Shown piece by piece: positions 15,986 through 24,257 of a DNA stretch of 64,000 bases. The position numbers and the translations under genes are program-made. Within the stretch, counting starts at the first letter, position 1, and every line of letters starts with the position of its first letter. Source of the DNA: JANMDU01 sp031375105. GTDB taxonomy: Bacteria; Pseudomonadota; Gammaproteobacteria; Burkholderiales; Burkholderiaceae_C. The notes under the pieces are model-generated. The model saw nothing but the letters and a program-made list of their open reading frames with translations, was not told where the DNA came from and did no database searches. The DNA lies in NCBI GenBank assembly GCA_031375105.1, contig JANMHJ010000016.1, positions 35,413-99,412 on the forward strand, read 5' to 3'.

Positions 15986-16131
15986 GGCCTGTGGGAGCCG
16001 TAGTCGGGCGGGCGATTTTAGCAGTGCAGGGTCAGCCAACGCGCAAGCGTTGACGTTCGTCAATCAGCGGCAGGTGCCGCACTCTCCCGAACCGGGTACA
16101 TGAGCCCGCCCGACTACGGCTCCCACAGGCC
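15986..16131. repeat. Family B hairpin element, copy 2 (inverted)
   Basis: Perfect 28-bp arms at 15986-16013 (starting GGCCTGTGGGAGCCGTAGTC) and 16104-16131. Read on the minus strand, the core matches copy 1 over its length (TCATGTACCCGGTTCGGG, TGCGGCACCTGCCGC, GCTGACCCTGCACTGC). Copies 1 and 2 point towards each other. The second element is bracketed by TTTGTTAGCGTTC (about 15897) and GAACGCTAACAAAG (about 16157). Confidence 0.85.
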
Positions 16132-16224
16132 TTGGCACGCCAACCCACAGGCCATAGAACGCTAACAAAGCAGACTTAAGAGCCCCAACAGCTCCCTTAC
16201 ATAAAAATACACAATTCTTAAGCA

Positions 16225-16280
16225 AAAAACGCCGCAAGCCGTTATAAATACTGCGCATAGTGCTATTAAATAGATAGCAA
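16225..16280 (-). repeat. Family A repeat just after the coq7 stop codon
   Basis: AACGCCGCAAGCC, GTTATAAATACTGCGCATAGT and the hairpin GCTATTAAATAGATAGC, which ends 4 bp before the coq7 stop codon. In the coq7 transcript this would be a stem near the 3' end. Confidence 0.85.
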
Positions 16281-16281
16281 T

Positions 16282-16944
16282 CTAAAGATAATAAGCCGTC
16301 CGAGTCATCACGCCCGCCATCCCCTGCATCACACGTTTCACAGGCTCGGGCAACTCCGCAGCCCCTGCCTCCTGCGCCTCCAGCGCATGCGCTGCTTCTT
16401 CTTGCAGCATCTGCGCCACCACCGCCCGCGAGGCAAAATCTGCGGCTGGCAAACCGCCTTGCGCTGCCAGATGCGAATCCAAATGTGCCTCCACCTGCCG
16501 CTCCGTCTCCACCACAAAGCCTAAGCTCACGCGGTCGCCCAAGCGCGAAGCCAGCATACCCAGGCCAAACGCTCCCGCATACCACAGCGTATTGAGCAGC
16601 GAGGGCCGCGCATCCAAGGCTTTCAGGCGCTGCGCCGTCCAAGCCAAATGATCGCCTTCTTCCTCGCCAGCCCTGATGAATTGGGCGCGGAGTGCTTCGT
16701 TTTTAGTAGCAAAGGCCTGCCCTGCATAGAGCGCCTGCGCGCACACCTCGCCCACATGATTCACCCGCATCAGGGCGCCCGCATGCTGCCGTTCTTGCGC
16801 ATCCATGGCCGCGCTTATCGCATCCGGCTCGCCTAGCGCGTCAAATGTTTCCGCCACCTGCGGCGCAGCGCGGCTGGCCACTGGTTCGGCCAGCAAAGTG
16901 CGCAAAGCGCGATCAAAGGCTTGAATCAAAGCATCAGGCGACAT
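16282..16944 (-). CDS. coq7: Coq7-type demethoxyubiquinone hydroxylase
   Basis: A 220-residue di-iron monooxygenase that adds the last ring hydroxyl in ubiquinone biosynthesis at the membrane. Ferritin-like iron ligands are visible as MRVNHVGEVCAQALY, GEEEGDHLAWT, VETERQVEAHL and LQEEAAHALEA. The hydrophobic segment TLWYAGAFGLGMLASRLG is the membrane-contacting helix. ATG 16944 gives the usual Coq7 length. It stands alone, with a family A repeat directly after the stop. Confidence 0.92.
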   Translation of the reverse strand: MSPDALIQAFDRALRTLLAEPVASRAAPQVAETFDALGEPDAISAAMDAQERQHAGALMRVNHVGEVCAQALYAGQAFATKNEALRAQFIRAGEEEGDHLAWTAQRLKALDARPSLLNTLWYAGAFGLGMLASRLGDRVSLGFVVETERQVEAHLDSHLAAQGGLPAADFASRAVVAQMLQEEAAHALEAQEAGAAELPEPVKRVMQGMAGVMTRTAYYL

Positions 16945-17315
16945 AGATATAAGCTCCAGAGAACCAAATTGTCTCATTCGCCCAGCCAAACCGCTCAACC
17001 GTCCAATACAAAGCCCTCGCAGCCCGCCGCAATGCCGACTTGTGACTGCAACCCGTCCATCCGAATTGACCCGACCTCAAAATGAATACAAAAGTACTAA
17101 TTTTTGCTCCCGCGTCGCAAGCCCACCACAAGCTGTTGCGCACAGGCAACGGCAAGCCCGGTTTAGAGGCATTTATTGCCCTGTTTCTTTGCTCCAAAGC
17201 CAGCAATCGTGTCCAATAGACACAACTTCCCTAAACGGAGGTTGGCCCGGGACTCTGGCGGTTTGCAGAACAAACCACAATCCGGAGCCCTATGTTTAAC
17301 CTTGGAGATTTCTCA
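16945..17315. other. Intergenic region between coq7 and the porin gene
   Basis: It holds the divergent promoters and the long 5' leader of the porin. No gene or clear repeat was seen. GGAG lies 8 bases before the porin ATG. A short upstream in-frame start at 17292 would add eight residues before the signal peptide and is less likely. Confidence 0.5.
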
Positions 17316-18614
17316 ATGAAAAAGACTCTCGTAGCACTCGCCTCTATGGCTGCTCTCGGTGCATTCGCACAATCCTCAGTGACCATGTATGGTCTTGTTG
17401 AAGCCACTGTTGATCTGGCCTACAAAAGCTCGGTTGACACTCGCACTGACACAGTCAATGCCGCTGGCGTAGTAACTCAAGGACTCACTACTTCAAATGC
17501 AACTACCAAAGCTGGTTTCCGTGTACAAGACGGTAACAGCCAAGGCACGGGCACCAGCCGTATCGGCTGGCGTGGTACAGAAGACTTGGGCGGCGGCTTA
17601 AAAGCCAACTTCCAGCTCGAAATGGGTCTGCGTATTGATGATGGCTGCGTCACTTTAGGCCAAGGCACTACAGGTTGCACTAACTCCAGCGATTCGGGCG
17701 GTAATGTGTTCGGCCGTAACGCATGGGTAGGCGCTGCTGGCGGTTTCGGTGAGGTGCGTTTGGGTCGTCAAGTGGTCGGTTCTTTCGGCACGCAAGCCAA
17801 TGGCTGGTCTGCTGGTTCATCAAACGGCCTGTACGATGCGGGTTCCGGTACAGCTCCTCTCATGGGTGGTGTGCGTTTCTCTAACGCCATCCGTTACATC
17901 ACCCCTAACATGGGTGGTTTGACTGGTTCTGTGATGTTTGCAGCTCCTGAGAGCACCACCACAACCAACAACGGTGCTGCTGGCGTTGCTAACGTAGCGA
18001 CCTCCAGCAAGCCAAAAGTTGGCTTTGATTTGGCTTTGGATTACGCAAATGGTCCTTTGTATGTCGGTTTTGGTCATAACAGCCGTGGCTCTGCTCCAAC
18101 AGTCGCCAGCGCTGGTCCAAGCCCTGCTGCATCTTCTAGCCAAGGTGATATCAAAGCGTACACTTTGAGTGCTGCCTATGACCTGGGTGTGGTGAAGCCT
18201 TACTTCAACTACACGCGTCAGAAATCAGACAGCGGTTCTACAACAGCACCTACCACTGTCTCTGCAACTTCCCGCACTGACAAGGCCTTCTCTATTGGTG
18301 TACGTGCTCCCTTGGGCGCTATGACTCTGATCGCTGGCTTTGGCAACAACAAAATCGAGTCAGCTACTGCTGGATCCACTGCGAATATTTTGACAGCAGC
18401 TTCTGGCACTGTAGGCAAAGTTCGCGCATTCCAAATTGGTATGCAGTATCCTTTGTCTAAGCGTACTTTGATTGAAGCTAATTACGGCCAGCACAAGACG
18501 ACCAACGATGCGGGCACCTCTACTGTTGTTGCTGGTGCAATCACCGGTGGTTCAATCGTCAACACGCTTACCAAAGTGTCGGCTATGAACGTGGGTCTGC
18601 GTCACTCCTTCTAA
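17316..18614 (+). CDS. Gram-negative general porin (betaproteobacterial type)
   Basis: A 432-residue outer-membrane trimeric porin. The signal peptide MKKTLVALASMAALGAFAQS leads into SSVTMYGLVEATVDLAY, the standard first strand of Burkholderiales porins. RVQDGNSQGTGTSRIGWRGT, LGGGLKANFQLEMG and GNVFGRNAWVGAAGGFGEVR are the usual conserved blocks, and the end MNVGLRHSF has the C-terminal Phe. Codon use is more restricted and less GC-rich than neighbours, as expected for a highly expressed protein. A strong terminator follows. Confidence 0.94.
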   Translation: MKKTLVALASMAALGAFAQSSVTMYGLVEATVDLAYKSSVDTRTDTVNAAGVVTQGLTTSNATTKAGFRVQDGNSQGTGTSRIGWRGTEDLGGGLKANFQLEMGLRIDDGCVTLGQGTTGCTNSSDSGGNVFGRNAWVGAAGGFGEVRLGRQVVGSFGTQANGWSAGSSNGLYDAGSGTAPLMGGVRFSNAIRYITPNMGGLTGSVMFAAPESTTTTNNGAAGVANVATSSKPKVGFDLALDYANGPLYVGFGHNSRGSAPTVASAGPSPAASSSQGDIKAYTLSAAYDLGVVKPYFNYTRQKSDSGSTTAPTTVSATSRTDKAFSIGVRAPLGAMTLIAGFGNNKIESATAGSTANILTAASGTVGKVRAFQIGMQYPLSKRTLIEANYGQHKTTNDAGTSTVVAGAITGGSIVNTLTKVSAMNVGLRHSF

Positions 18615-18655
18615 TTTGATGCGGATCTAGCATCTGCAGCAAGTTAAAAGACTTC

Positions 18656-18689
18656 AAAAGCCATCCGGAGAAATCTGGATGGCTTTTTT
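18656..18689 (+). terminator. Rho-independent terminator of the porin gene
   Basis: Stem AAAAGCCATCC/GGATGGCTTTT with a 10-base loop and a following T run, 42 bp after the porin stop. Confidence 0.9.
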
Positions 18690-18717
18690 CTTGGGTGTCT
18701 TGCACAATTGTGTCTCT

Positions 18718-19482
18718 ATGTTTTTATTTTCTTGGGTTTGTACTTCATCGCGGTTTTGGGCTCTTTGCGCACTGATTTGCGTGAGCGGCTGCTCAACGCT
18801 CCCTGCGCCTTCCGAACCAACGCGTGAACAAACTTCTGCGCCTGCCCTCAGTGCTGATTTGTCTTCATCCGCGCAAGCCTCTTGGAAGCCGATGCATTTG
18901 CCTGGTAAGCGCAAAACGCAATTTACCCACACCACGCACGATGGTCGCCCTGCCGTGCTGGCTACGGCAAACAGCTCGGTCAGTATGTTTCGTCGGCAGC
19001 TGAGCATCCCTGCAGATGATCTGGGTGCTTTGAAATTCTCTTGGAAAGTGCCTAGCTTAATCCACGCCGCCGATATGGGGCAGCGCGAGCTCGATGACTC
19101 TCCTGTGCGCATCGTCTTGTCTTTTGAAGGCGACCGCAGCCGCTTTTCCCACAAGAATCGCATGCTCTCCGAATTGTCTCTCGCACTCACGGGCGAAGAG
19201 CTGCCCTATGCCACGCTGATGTATGTCTGGTGCAATCAGTGCAAAGCAGGCGATGTGATCGTCAACCCACGCACAGATCGCATCCGTAAAATGAGCGTGG
19301 AATCGGGTGTTGGCAACCTGGGGCGCTGGCTCGATTACGAACGCGATATTCGCGCCGACTTCATCAACGCCTTTGGCGAAGAACCGGGTGCGCTCACAGG
19401 CATTGCTTTGATGACGGACACCGACAACACGCAATCCAAGGCCACGGCTTGGTATGGGCCGGTGAGTTTAAAGGCGAAGTGA
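18718..19482 (+). CDS. DUF3047 lipoprotein
   Basis: A 254-residue exported protein. The signal sequence ends in ICVSGC, a lipobox. The rest matches the DUF3047 pattern: LKFSWKVPSLIHAADMG, a DDSPVRIVLSFEGD block, LPYATLMYVWCNQ and a C-terminal IALMTDTDNTQSKATAWYG block. Members are beta-rich periplasmic proteins of unknown role. The ATG at 18718 is preferred because the earlier frame begins inside the porin terminator. It has no obvious operon partner; the nucleotidyltransferase pair starts 15 bp later. Confidence 0.8.
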   Translation: MFLFSWVCTSSRFWALCALICVSGCSTLPAPSEPTREQTSAPALSADLSSSAQASWKPMHLPGKRKTQFTHTTHDGRPAVLATANSSVSMFRRQLSIPADDLGALKFSWKVPSLIHAADMGQRELDDSPVRIVLSFEGDRSRFSHKNRMLSELSLALTGEELPYATLMYVWCNQCKAGDVIVNPRTDRIRKMSVESGVGNLGRWLDYERDIRADFINAFGEEPGALTGIALMTDTDNTQSKATAWYGPVSLKAK

Positions 19483-19497
19483 CAAACTGACGCGCAG

Positions 19498-19767
19498 ATG
19501 AAAGCTGGTCAAAAACTCGATTTTTCTTCGCTCAAAAAGGCGTGCGAATCGTTGATGCGTGCTCACCAGCGCAGTATCGCTTTGCCTCTCGATGAAGAAC
19601 TGCGAGATGCATGCATCCAGCGCTTTGAATCTAGCTTTGAATTGGCTTGGAAAATGATCAAACGGCGCTTAGAGCGAGATTTAGCCAGCCCCGCGCAGCT
19701 TGATGGGATGAGTTTCCAAGAAATGATGCGCTTGGCTTTTGAGTACAGGGGCGCTACAGATGATTGA
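19498..19767 (+). CDS. Truncated HI0074-like nucleotidyltransferase partner (HEPN-like)
   Basis: An 89-residue protein matching the first two thirds of the HI0074/NTase substrate-binding family: LDFSSLKKACESLMRA, then RDACIQRFESSFELAWKMIKRRLE. Full members have about 140 residues and end with a helix carrying the R-x4-H HEPN motif. Here the reading frame stops at GATDD just as the next gene starts, so the motif is absent. The neighbouring full-length relative at 20500-20928 keeps RNRLSH. It may be an inactive remnant held next to its nucleotidyltransferase. Confidence 0.75.
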   Translation: MKAGQKLDFSSLKKACESLMRAHQRSIALPLDEELRDACIQRFESSFELAWKMIKRRLERDLASPAQLDGMSFQEMMRLAFEYRGATDD

Positions 19768-20053
19768 TCTGGCGCCAGAGCATCGAGCATGGCTCGTTGA
19801 TGTTTTTAAGCAGCATGCGCCTGCTGCAACGCTTTACGCCTTTGGCTCGCGAACGCAAGGCTCAGCCAAGCCGCATTCAGATGTGGATATTTTGCTTGAT
19901 AGCACAGAGCCCATATCCATGCTTCAACGCGCTTGCTTGCGCATGGACTTGGAAGACAGTGATTTGCCGATGCGGGTGGATTGGCATGTGTTGCAAGAAG
20001 TGCCGGAGTATCTTCAAAAGCAAGCGCTAACAAAAAACATCATCTCGGTTTGA
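19760..20053 (+). CDS. Minimal nucleotidyltransferase (MNT), first copy
   Basis: A 97-residue MNT-fold protein with the catalytic GSRTQGSAKPHSDVDILLD, that is GS-x10-DxD. It overlaps the truncated HEPN-like gene by eight bases. MNT proteins paired with HEPN ribonucleases can act as antitoxins that AMPylate the partner. Here the partner lacks its putative active site, so the antitoxin may be a relic or may act on the second HEPN protein. Confidence 0.85.
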   Translation: MIDLAPEHRAWLVDVFKQHAPAATLYAFGSRTQGSAKPHSDVDILLDSTEPISMLQRACLRMDLEDSDLPMRVDWHVLQEVPEYLQKQALTKNIISV

Positions 20054-20176
20054 TGGCATCAAATTCGCGGGGTCATGGCTCGGAGTCAGGGCTTGGAATG
20101 TGATCGACGGACACACGGCAAGGCGAGCGGCAAGCTTCTGCTTTGATTTTTTTACTCTGGTAGACTTATCTTTACC

Positions 20177-20509
20177 ATGACAACAGCCCATGCATCTGCA
20201 ATACCTCAAACGGGTGCGCTCCAGCAACTGACCGAGCGCAGTATCGGTTATTTGCGACAGCTGTTCAAAAGTTCTTTGCCGCCAGACACGCCGGTGTATC
20301 TCTATGGCTCGCGCTCAAAATACACCCATCGCTGGAACTCCGATTTTGATTTTTGGATTGATGCTCCCTTAACACGCGAGCGGCTAAGCGCCTTAGAAGA
20401 AGCGATTGACGATTCTTTTGTGCCCTTCCATGTTGATATCGTTGCCAGCCCTTTGGTGGCGGGGCGCTTTGAACGTGAAGTGCGGCAAGGGGCTATTAGA
20501 TGGATGTAA
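20177..20509 (+). CDS. Minimal nucleotidyltransferase (MNT), second copy
   Basis: A 110-residue MNT protein with YGSRSKYTHRWNSDFDFWID, again GS-x10-DxD, and a third acidic residue in FHVDIVAS. It overlaps the next gene by 10 bases, so the pair is co-translated. Gene order (MNT then HEPN-like) is the reverse of the first pair. A T-rich stretch just upstream (about 20140-20175) could hold the promoter. Confidence 0.87.
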   Translation: MTTAHASAIPQTGALQQLTERSIGYLRQLFKSSLPPDTPVYLYGSRSKYTHRWNSDFDFWIDAPLTRERLSALEEAIDDSFVPFHVDIVASPLVAGRFEREVRQGAIRWM

Positions 20510-20928
20510 AACTGGCAGCGTGGTCAGAGGCGGTTAAGAGCTTTGGCCTGCTGGCCAGACTCGATTGGATGCAAACGGCAGCTGACTTAAACAACGATGT
20601 TTTGCTCGACGGGCTGCAAAACGGTTGCATTCAAAAATTTGAATACACCACTGAGCTTTGCTGGAAGACTTGGCGTGCAATTTTGAAAGAGCTTGATGGT
20701 CTTGAAGAAGCTTCACCCAAAAAAGTGATCAAGGCATGCTTTTTGGCTGGCTATTTCGAGGCAGGCGATTTCGAGCTGCTGCTTGCCGCAGTGGATGAGC
20801 GCAATCGCCTAAGCCATGTTTATGACAGAGATGGTTTTGTTGCTGCGCTGGCTTTGATGCCACAATTTGCTGATCTTTTTGACCGCCTCTTGGCTGTAGC
20901 GGGCAAATTAGCTGAGGCATCGGGGTAA
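20500..20928 (+). CDS. HI0074-like nucleotidyltransferase partner, full length (HEPN-like toxin)
   Basis: A 142-residue helical protein of the HI0074 family. NGCIQKFEYTTELCWKTWRA is the conserved central helix and AAVDERNRLSHVYD carries the R-x4-H motif shared with HEPN ribonucleases. In type VII toxin-antitoxin systems such a protein is the toxin, neutralised by AMPylation by the adjacent MNT. Whether this pair is toxic is not known. It is the intact version of the truncated gene at 19498. Confidence 0.85.
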   Translation: MDVKLAAWSEAVKSFGLLARLDWMQTAADLNNDVLLDGLQNGCIQKFEYTTELCWKTWRAILKELDGLEEASPKKVIKACFLAGYFEAGDFELLLAAVDERNRLSHVYDRDGFVAALALMPQFADLFDRLLAVAGKLAEASG

Positions 20929-21008
20929 ATCCTCGCACTCTTGGCGCGAGTCTTGCTGCATCATTTCACCTTTGTTAATCGCCCTGTTGGGCAAGAGAGT
21001 GAACCACG

Positions 21009-22598
21009 ATGAAGATCAAACTTACCCTTCTCGCCGCCAGCATGGTGCTGGCAGGCATGGCCAGCACGGCTGCTGCCAAAACTTTTAAATGGACGAGTGC
21101 CAGCGACATTCCGACGCTGGACATCCATTCGCAAAACAATGCGCTGGGCAACGGCGTGCATGCGGCGATCTATGAGTCGCTGGTGTATTACAACAGCCGC
21201 AGCTTCAAGGTCGAGCCGATGCTGGCCACCCGCTGGCAAGATGTCTCGCCCACGCAAGTGCGCTTTACGCTGCGCGATGGTGTGAAATTCTCCGATGGCT
21301 CGACGCTCACGGCGGACGACGTGGTCTTCTCCATCATGCGTTCGCTGGCCAGAACCTCTAATTTTGCCGTGTATGCCCAAGGCATTGACCGCGCTGTCAA
21401 GGTCAATAACAACACGGTGGACATCATCCTCAAGGGCCCCAACCCCGTTTTGCTGAACCAGCTCACCGAGCTGCGCATCATGAGCAAGGCTTGGGCTGAG
21501 AAAAACAACTCAGTCGATCCGAAAGACATTCGCACCAAGGATGAGAGCTTCGCTCACCGCAACGCCATGGGCACAGGCCCCTACATGGTGAAAGAATGGC
21601 AGCCGGATCAGCGCCTGGTGTTGGTGCGCAATCCCAACTGGTATGGCTGGGCAGGCAATGTGGCGCAAACCAATGTGACCGAGATTATCTATACCCCCAT
21701 CCGCGCTGAAGCCACGCGCGTGGCGGCATTGCTGTCGGGTGAAGTTGACTTCTCCCTTGACCCTAGCCCGCAAGATTTACCGCGTCTGCGCAATGCGCCG
21801 ACCCTGAAGGTGATGGACGGCGTGGAAAACCGCACCATCTTCTTCGGCATGGATCAGTTCCGCGAAGAGCTGACGGGCTCCAACATCAAGGGCAAAAACC
21901 CGCTCAAAGATGTGCGCGTGCGCCGTGCGCTGTATCAGGCGATTGACATCGATAGCATCAACAAAGTCACCATGCGCGGCCTCTCGCAGCCTACGGGCGC
22001 GATGGTCGCTCCTATGGTGGCCGGCTGGACGGAAGCCGTCCACAAGCGCCTGCCTTTTGATGCCGAGGCGTCCAAAAAGATGCTGGCCGATGCGGGCTAC
22101 AAAGATGGCTTTGAGGTTGATTTCGCCTGCCCCAACAATCGCTACATCAATGACGAAGAAATTTGCCAAGCCGTCACCGCCATGTGGGCCAAAATCGGCG
22201 TGAAAGCCAAGCTGCGCACCTTACCGCTGGTGACCTATTTCCCAATGATCCAGCGCTATGAAGCCAGCATTTATATGCTGGGCTGGGGCGTGCCGACCTT
22301 TGACACGCTGTATTCCGCACAATCCCTGTTCCGCACCGTGGGCACAGGCGGCGACGGTAACTACAACGTGGGCCGCTACAGCAATGCACGCATGGATGTC
22401 GTGGTGGATCGCATCAAAACGGAGACCGATTTGCTCGTGCGCAACCGTTCGCTGACCGAATCTCTGCAATTGTCCAACGACACGGTCTCGCACATTCCTC
22501 TGCACAACCAAATCATCCCTTGGGCGATGAAGAAAAGCGTTGATGTCGTTCACCGTGCCGACAACCGCATTGACTGGCGTTTGGTCAAGGTCAACTGA
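21009..22598 (+). CDS. ABC-type dipeptide/oligopeptide-binding protein (SBP family 5)
   Basis: A 529-residue periplasmic solute-binding protein. Signal peptide MKIKLTLLAASMVLAGMAST, cleaved near AAAK. Family 5 blocks: RDGVKFSDGSTLTADDVVFS, NAMGTGPYMVKEWQPDQRLV, VRRALYQAIDIDSIN and the Trp-rich C-terminus. Such proteins deliver peptides, nickel or opines to DppBCDF-type permeases. No permease or ATPase gene is adjacent and a terminator follows directly, so it is an orphan whose transporter is elsewhere. Confidence 0.92.
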   Translation: MKIKLTLLAASMVLAGMASTAAAKTFKWTSASDIPTLDIHSQNNALGNGVHAAIYESLVYYNSRSFKVEPMLATRWQDVSPTQVRFTLRDGVKFSDGSTLTADDVVFSIMRSLARTSNFAVYAQGIDRAVKVNNNTVDIILKGPNPVLLNQLTELRIMSKAWAEKNNSVDPKDIRTKDESFAHRNAMGTGPYMVKEWQPDQRLVLVRNPNWYGWAGNVAQTNVTEIIYTPIRAEATRVAALLSGEVDFSLDPSPQDLPRLRNAPTLKVMDGVENRTIFFGMDQFREELTGSNIKGKNPLKDVRVRRALYQAIDIDSINKVTMRGLSQPTGAMVAPMVAGWTEAVHKRLPFDAEASKKMLADAGYKDGFEVDFACPNNRYINDEEICQAVTAMWAKIGVKAKLRTLPLVTYFPMIQRYEASIYMLGWGVPTFDTLYSAQSLFRTVGTGGDGNYNVGRYSNARMDVVVDRIKTETDLLVRNRSLTESLQLSNDTVSHIPLHNQIIPWAMKKSVDVVHRADNRIDWRLVKVN

Positions 22599-22669
22599 TC
22601 TTTGGCCTTGCCCAAGAGTCTGGGTGGCTGAACGATTTCGGCCTCAACCGCCAAGACGCCTAGCCCCTG

Positions 22670-22695
22670 AAGCCCGCCTTGTGCGGGCTTTTTTC
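22670..22695 (+). terminator. Rho-independent terminator after the peptide-binding protein
   Basis: Stem AAGCCCGC/GCGGGCTT with a five-base loop and a T run, about 70 bp after the stop codon. Confidence 0.88.
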
Positions 22696-22796
22696 TTGGC
22701 CACATGCACAGCGTGTTGGCGAAGTGCCGTAAAGCTGTGTAAACCATGCCAACGCTTGCACGCGCTCTGCGTTAAACAAGGCACAGGAGATGTGCC

Positions 22797-24248
22797 ATGA
22801 ACAAGACAACAGCCTTACTGGCCGCGTGCATACTGGCCGCGAGCGGCTCCAGTTTTTCGCAGATGCTGCCAGACAATAGCCCTGCCGCCGTCTGGCGAGC
22901 CACCTCGCGCTTGGGCTATGGCCCCACGCCTGCCTCGGCGCAAGCCGCCCAGCCCAGCGCCAAAGCTTGGGGCTTGGCGCAGCTGGAGGTTGCCAAAGCC
23001 GCCAGCCAACGCCCGGCGCAGCTTCCTCCTGCTTTGCAAGCCTTGGCCGCGAACCAACAGCAAGTCAGCGCCCGCTTCCATGACGAGCGCGAAGCCCGCA
23101 AGGAGGGCCGCACTAACTTGCAAAAACCCGCTGCGCCCATGCGGGGCGACAACGCGATGGCCGCTTTAGGTACCGATCCTGAAAATTACTCCCGCGATAT
23201 GGCTTTGAGCGCAGGCGCCTGGCGCTTGGCTTCGTGCAGCAATCCAGATTTAGAAAACCCGCTGCTCGCCCGCATGACGGAGTTTTGGTTCAACCATTTC
23301 AATGTTTTCGTGGGCAAAGGCCCGGTGCGCCCGTATGTGGGCAATTACCTTCTCACGGCAATTCGCCCACATGCTTTGGGCAAGTTTGAAGACCTGCTCT
23401 TGGCCACGGCGCAGCATCCCGCCATGCTGCTCTATCTCGATCAAGCGCAGAGCACACAGCGCGGCCTGAACGAGAACTATGCCCGGGAGCTGATGGAGCT
23501 GCACACGCTGGGTGTCAACACGGGCTACTCGCAGGCGGATGTGCGCGAGCTGGCTCGCACGCTCACCGGCTGGTCGGTGGACATCGCTGCTGGCCAAGGC
23601 TTTCTGTTTCGCCCACGGGCGCATGAAGAAGGCACGAAAACCATACTCGGCCGCACTTTCGGCGAAAGCGGCCAAGCGCAAGGCATCGCTGCGATCAAGT
23701 TTTTAGCGCAACATCCGGCGACAGCCCAGAGAATATCTACACGGCTAGCTACGTTTTTTGTAGCAGATAAGCCTTCGCAAGCGCTGGTAGATCGCCTTGC
23801 CAACACCTTCACTCGCAGCGGTGGCGACATCGCTGCCGTGATGCGCAGCTTGATTGAATCGCCCGATTTTTGGGAGAGCAACAACACCCTCTTCAAAACC
23901 CCCATGGATTACGCCTGCTCCAGCCTGACTGCCGCTGGCTATGTGAAAGACGATACCAATCGCAACCAAAACCTGCGCCAAGCCAGCGGCTTCCTTGCGC
24001 AAACGGGCCAACCCGTCAACGGCTGGCAAACCCCCGATGGCTACAAAACCGATGCCGCCACCTGGCTCGCCCCCGAAGCGCTCACGCGCCGTGCCGATTA
24101 TGCTTTTGGCCTCGCGCCGCGCATTGAAGAGCCCAGCTTTTTACAGCAGTTTTACAGCAGCGCCACCCGCGAGCGCATTGCCCGCGAGAGCGCTGTCAAC
24201 ATGCGCACCGGCCTGTGGCTGGCCGCCCCTGAATTCATGAGCAAATAG
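22797..24248 (+). CDS. DUF1800 protein
   Basis: A 483-residue exported protein of the DUF1800 family (signal peptide about 1-21, ILAASGSSFSQ). Typical elements are AAVWRATSRLGYGPTP, MTEFWFNHFNVF, GLNENYARELMELHTLGV and ELARTLTGWS. Function is unknown, but these genes are almost always followed by a DUF1501 gene, as here 6 bp downstream, and the pair is thought to act together in the periplasm. A degenerate family A repeat at 23730-23766 codes for ISTRLATFFVAD. Confidence 0.9.
   Translation: MNKTTALLAACILAASGSSFSQMLPDNSPAAVWRATSRLGYGPTPASAQAAQPSAKAWGLAQLEVAKAASQRPAQLPPALQALAANQQQVSARFHDEREARKEGRTNLQKPAAPMRGDNAMAALGTDPENYSRDMALSAGAWRLASCSNPDLENPLLARMTEFWFNHFNVFVGKGPVRPYVGNYLLTAIRPHALGKFEDLLLATAQHPAMLLYLDQAQSTQRGLNENYARELMELHTLGVNTGYSQADVRELARTLTGWSVDIAAGQGFLFRPRAHEEGTKTILGRTFGESGQAQGIAAIKFLAQHPATAQRISTRLATFFVADKPSQALVDRLANTFTRSGGDIAAVMRSLIESPDFWESNNTLFKTPMDYACSSLTAAGYVKDDTNRNQNLRQASGFLAQTGQPVNGWQTPDGYKTDAATWLAPEALTRRADYAFGLAPRIEEPSFLQQFYSSATRERIARESAVNMRTGLWLAAPEFMSK
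23730..23766 (-). repeat. Degenerate family A repeat inside the DUF1800 gene
   Basis: AGAATATCTACACGGCTA followed by the hairpin GCTACGTTTTTTGTAGC (23748-23764). It aligns with the copy in the ROK kinase gene (TATTTCCTGCGCG, GCTAC...GTAGC). GCT is in the reading frame, as in the other hairpin-last copies. Confidence 0.55.
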
Positions 24249-24257
24249 GAGACGATG

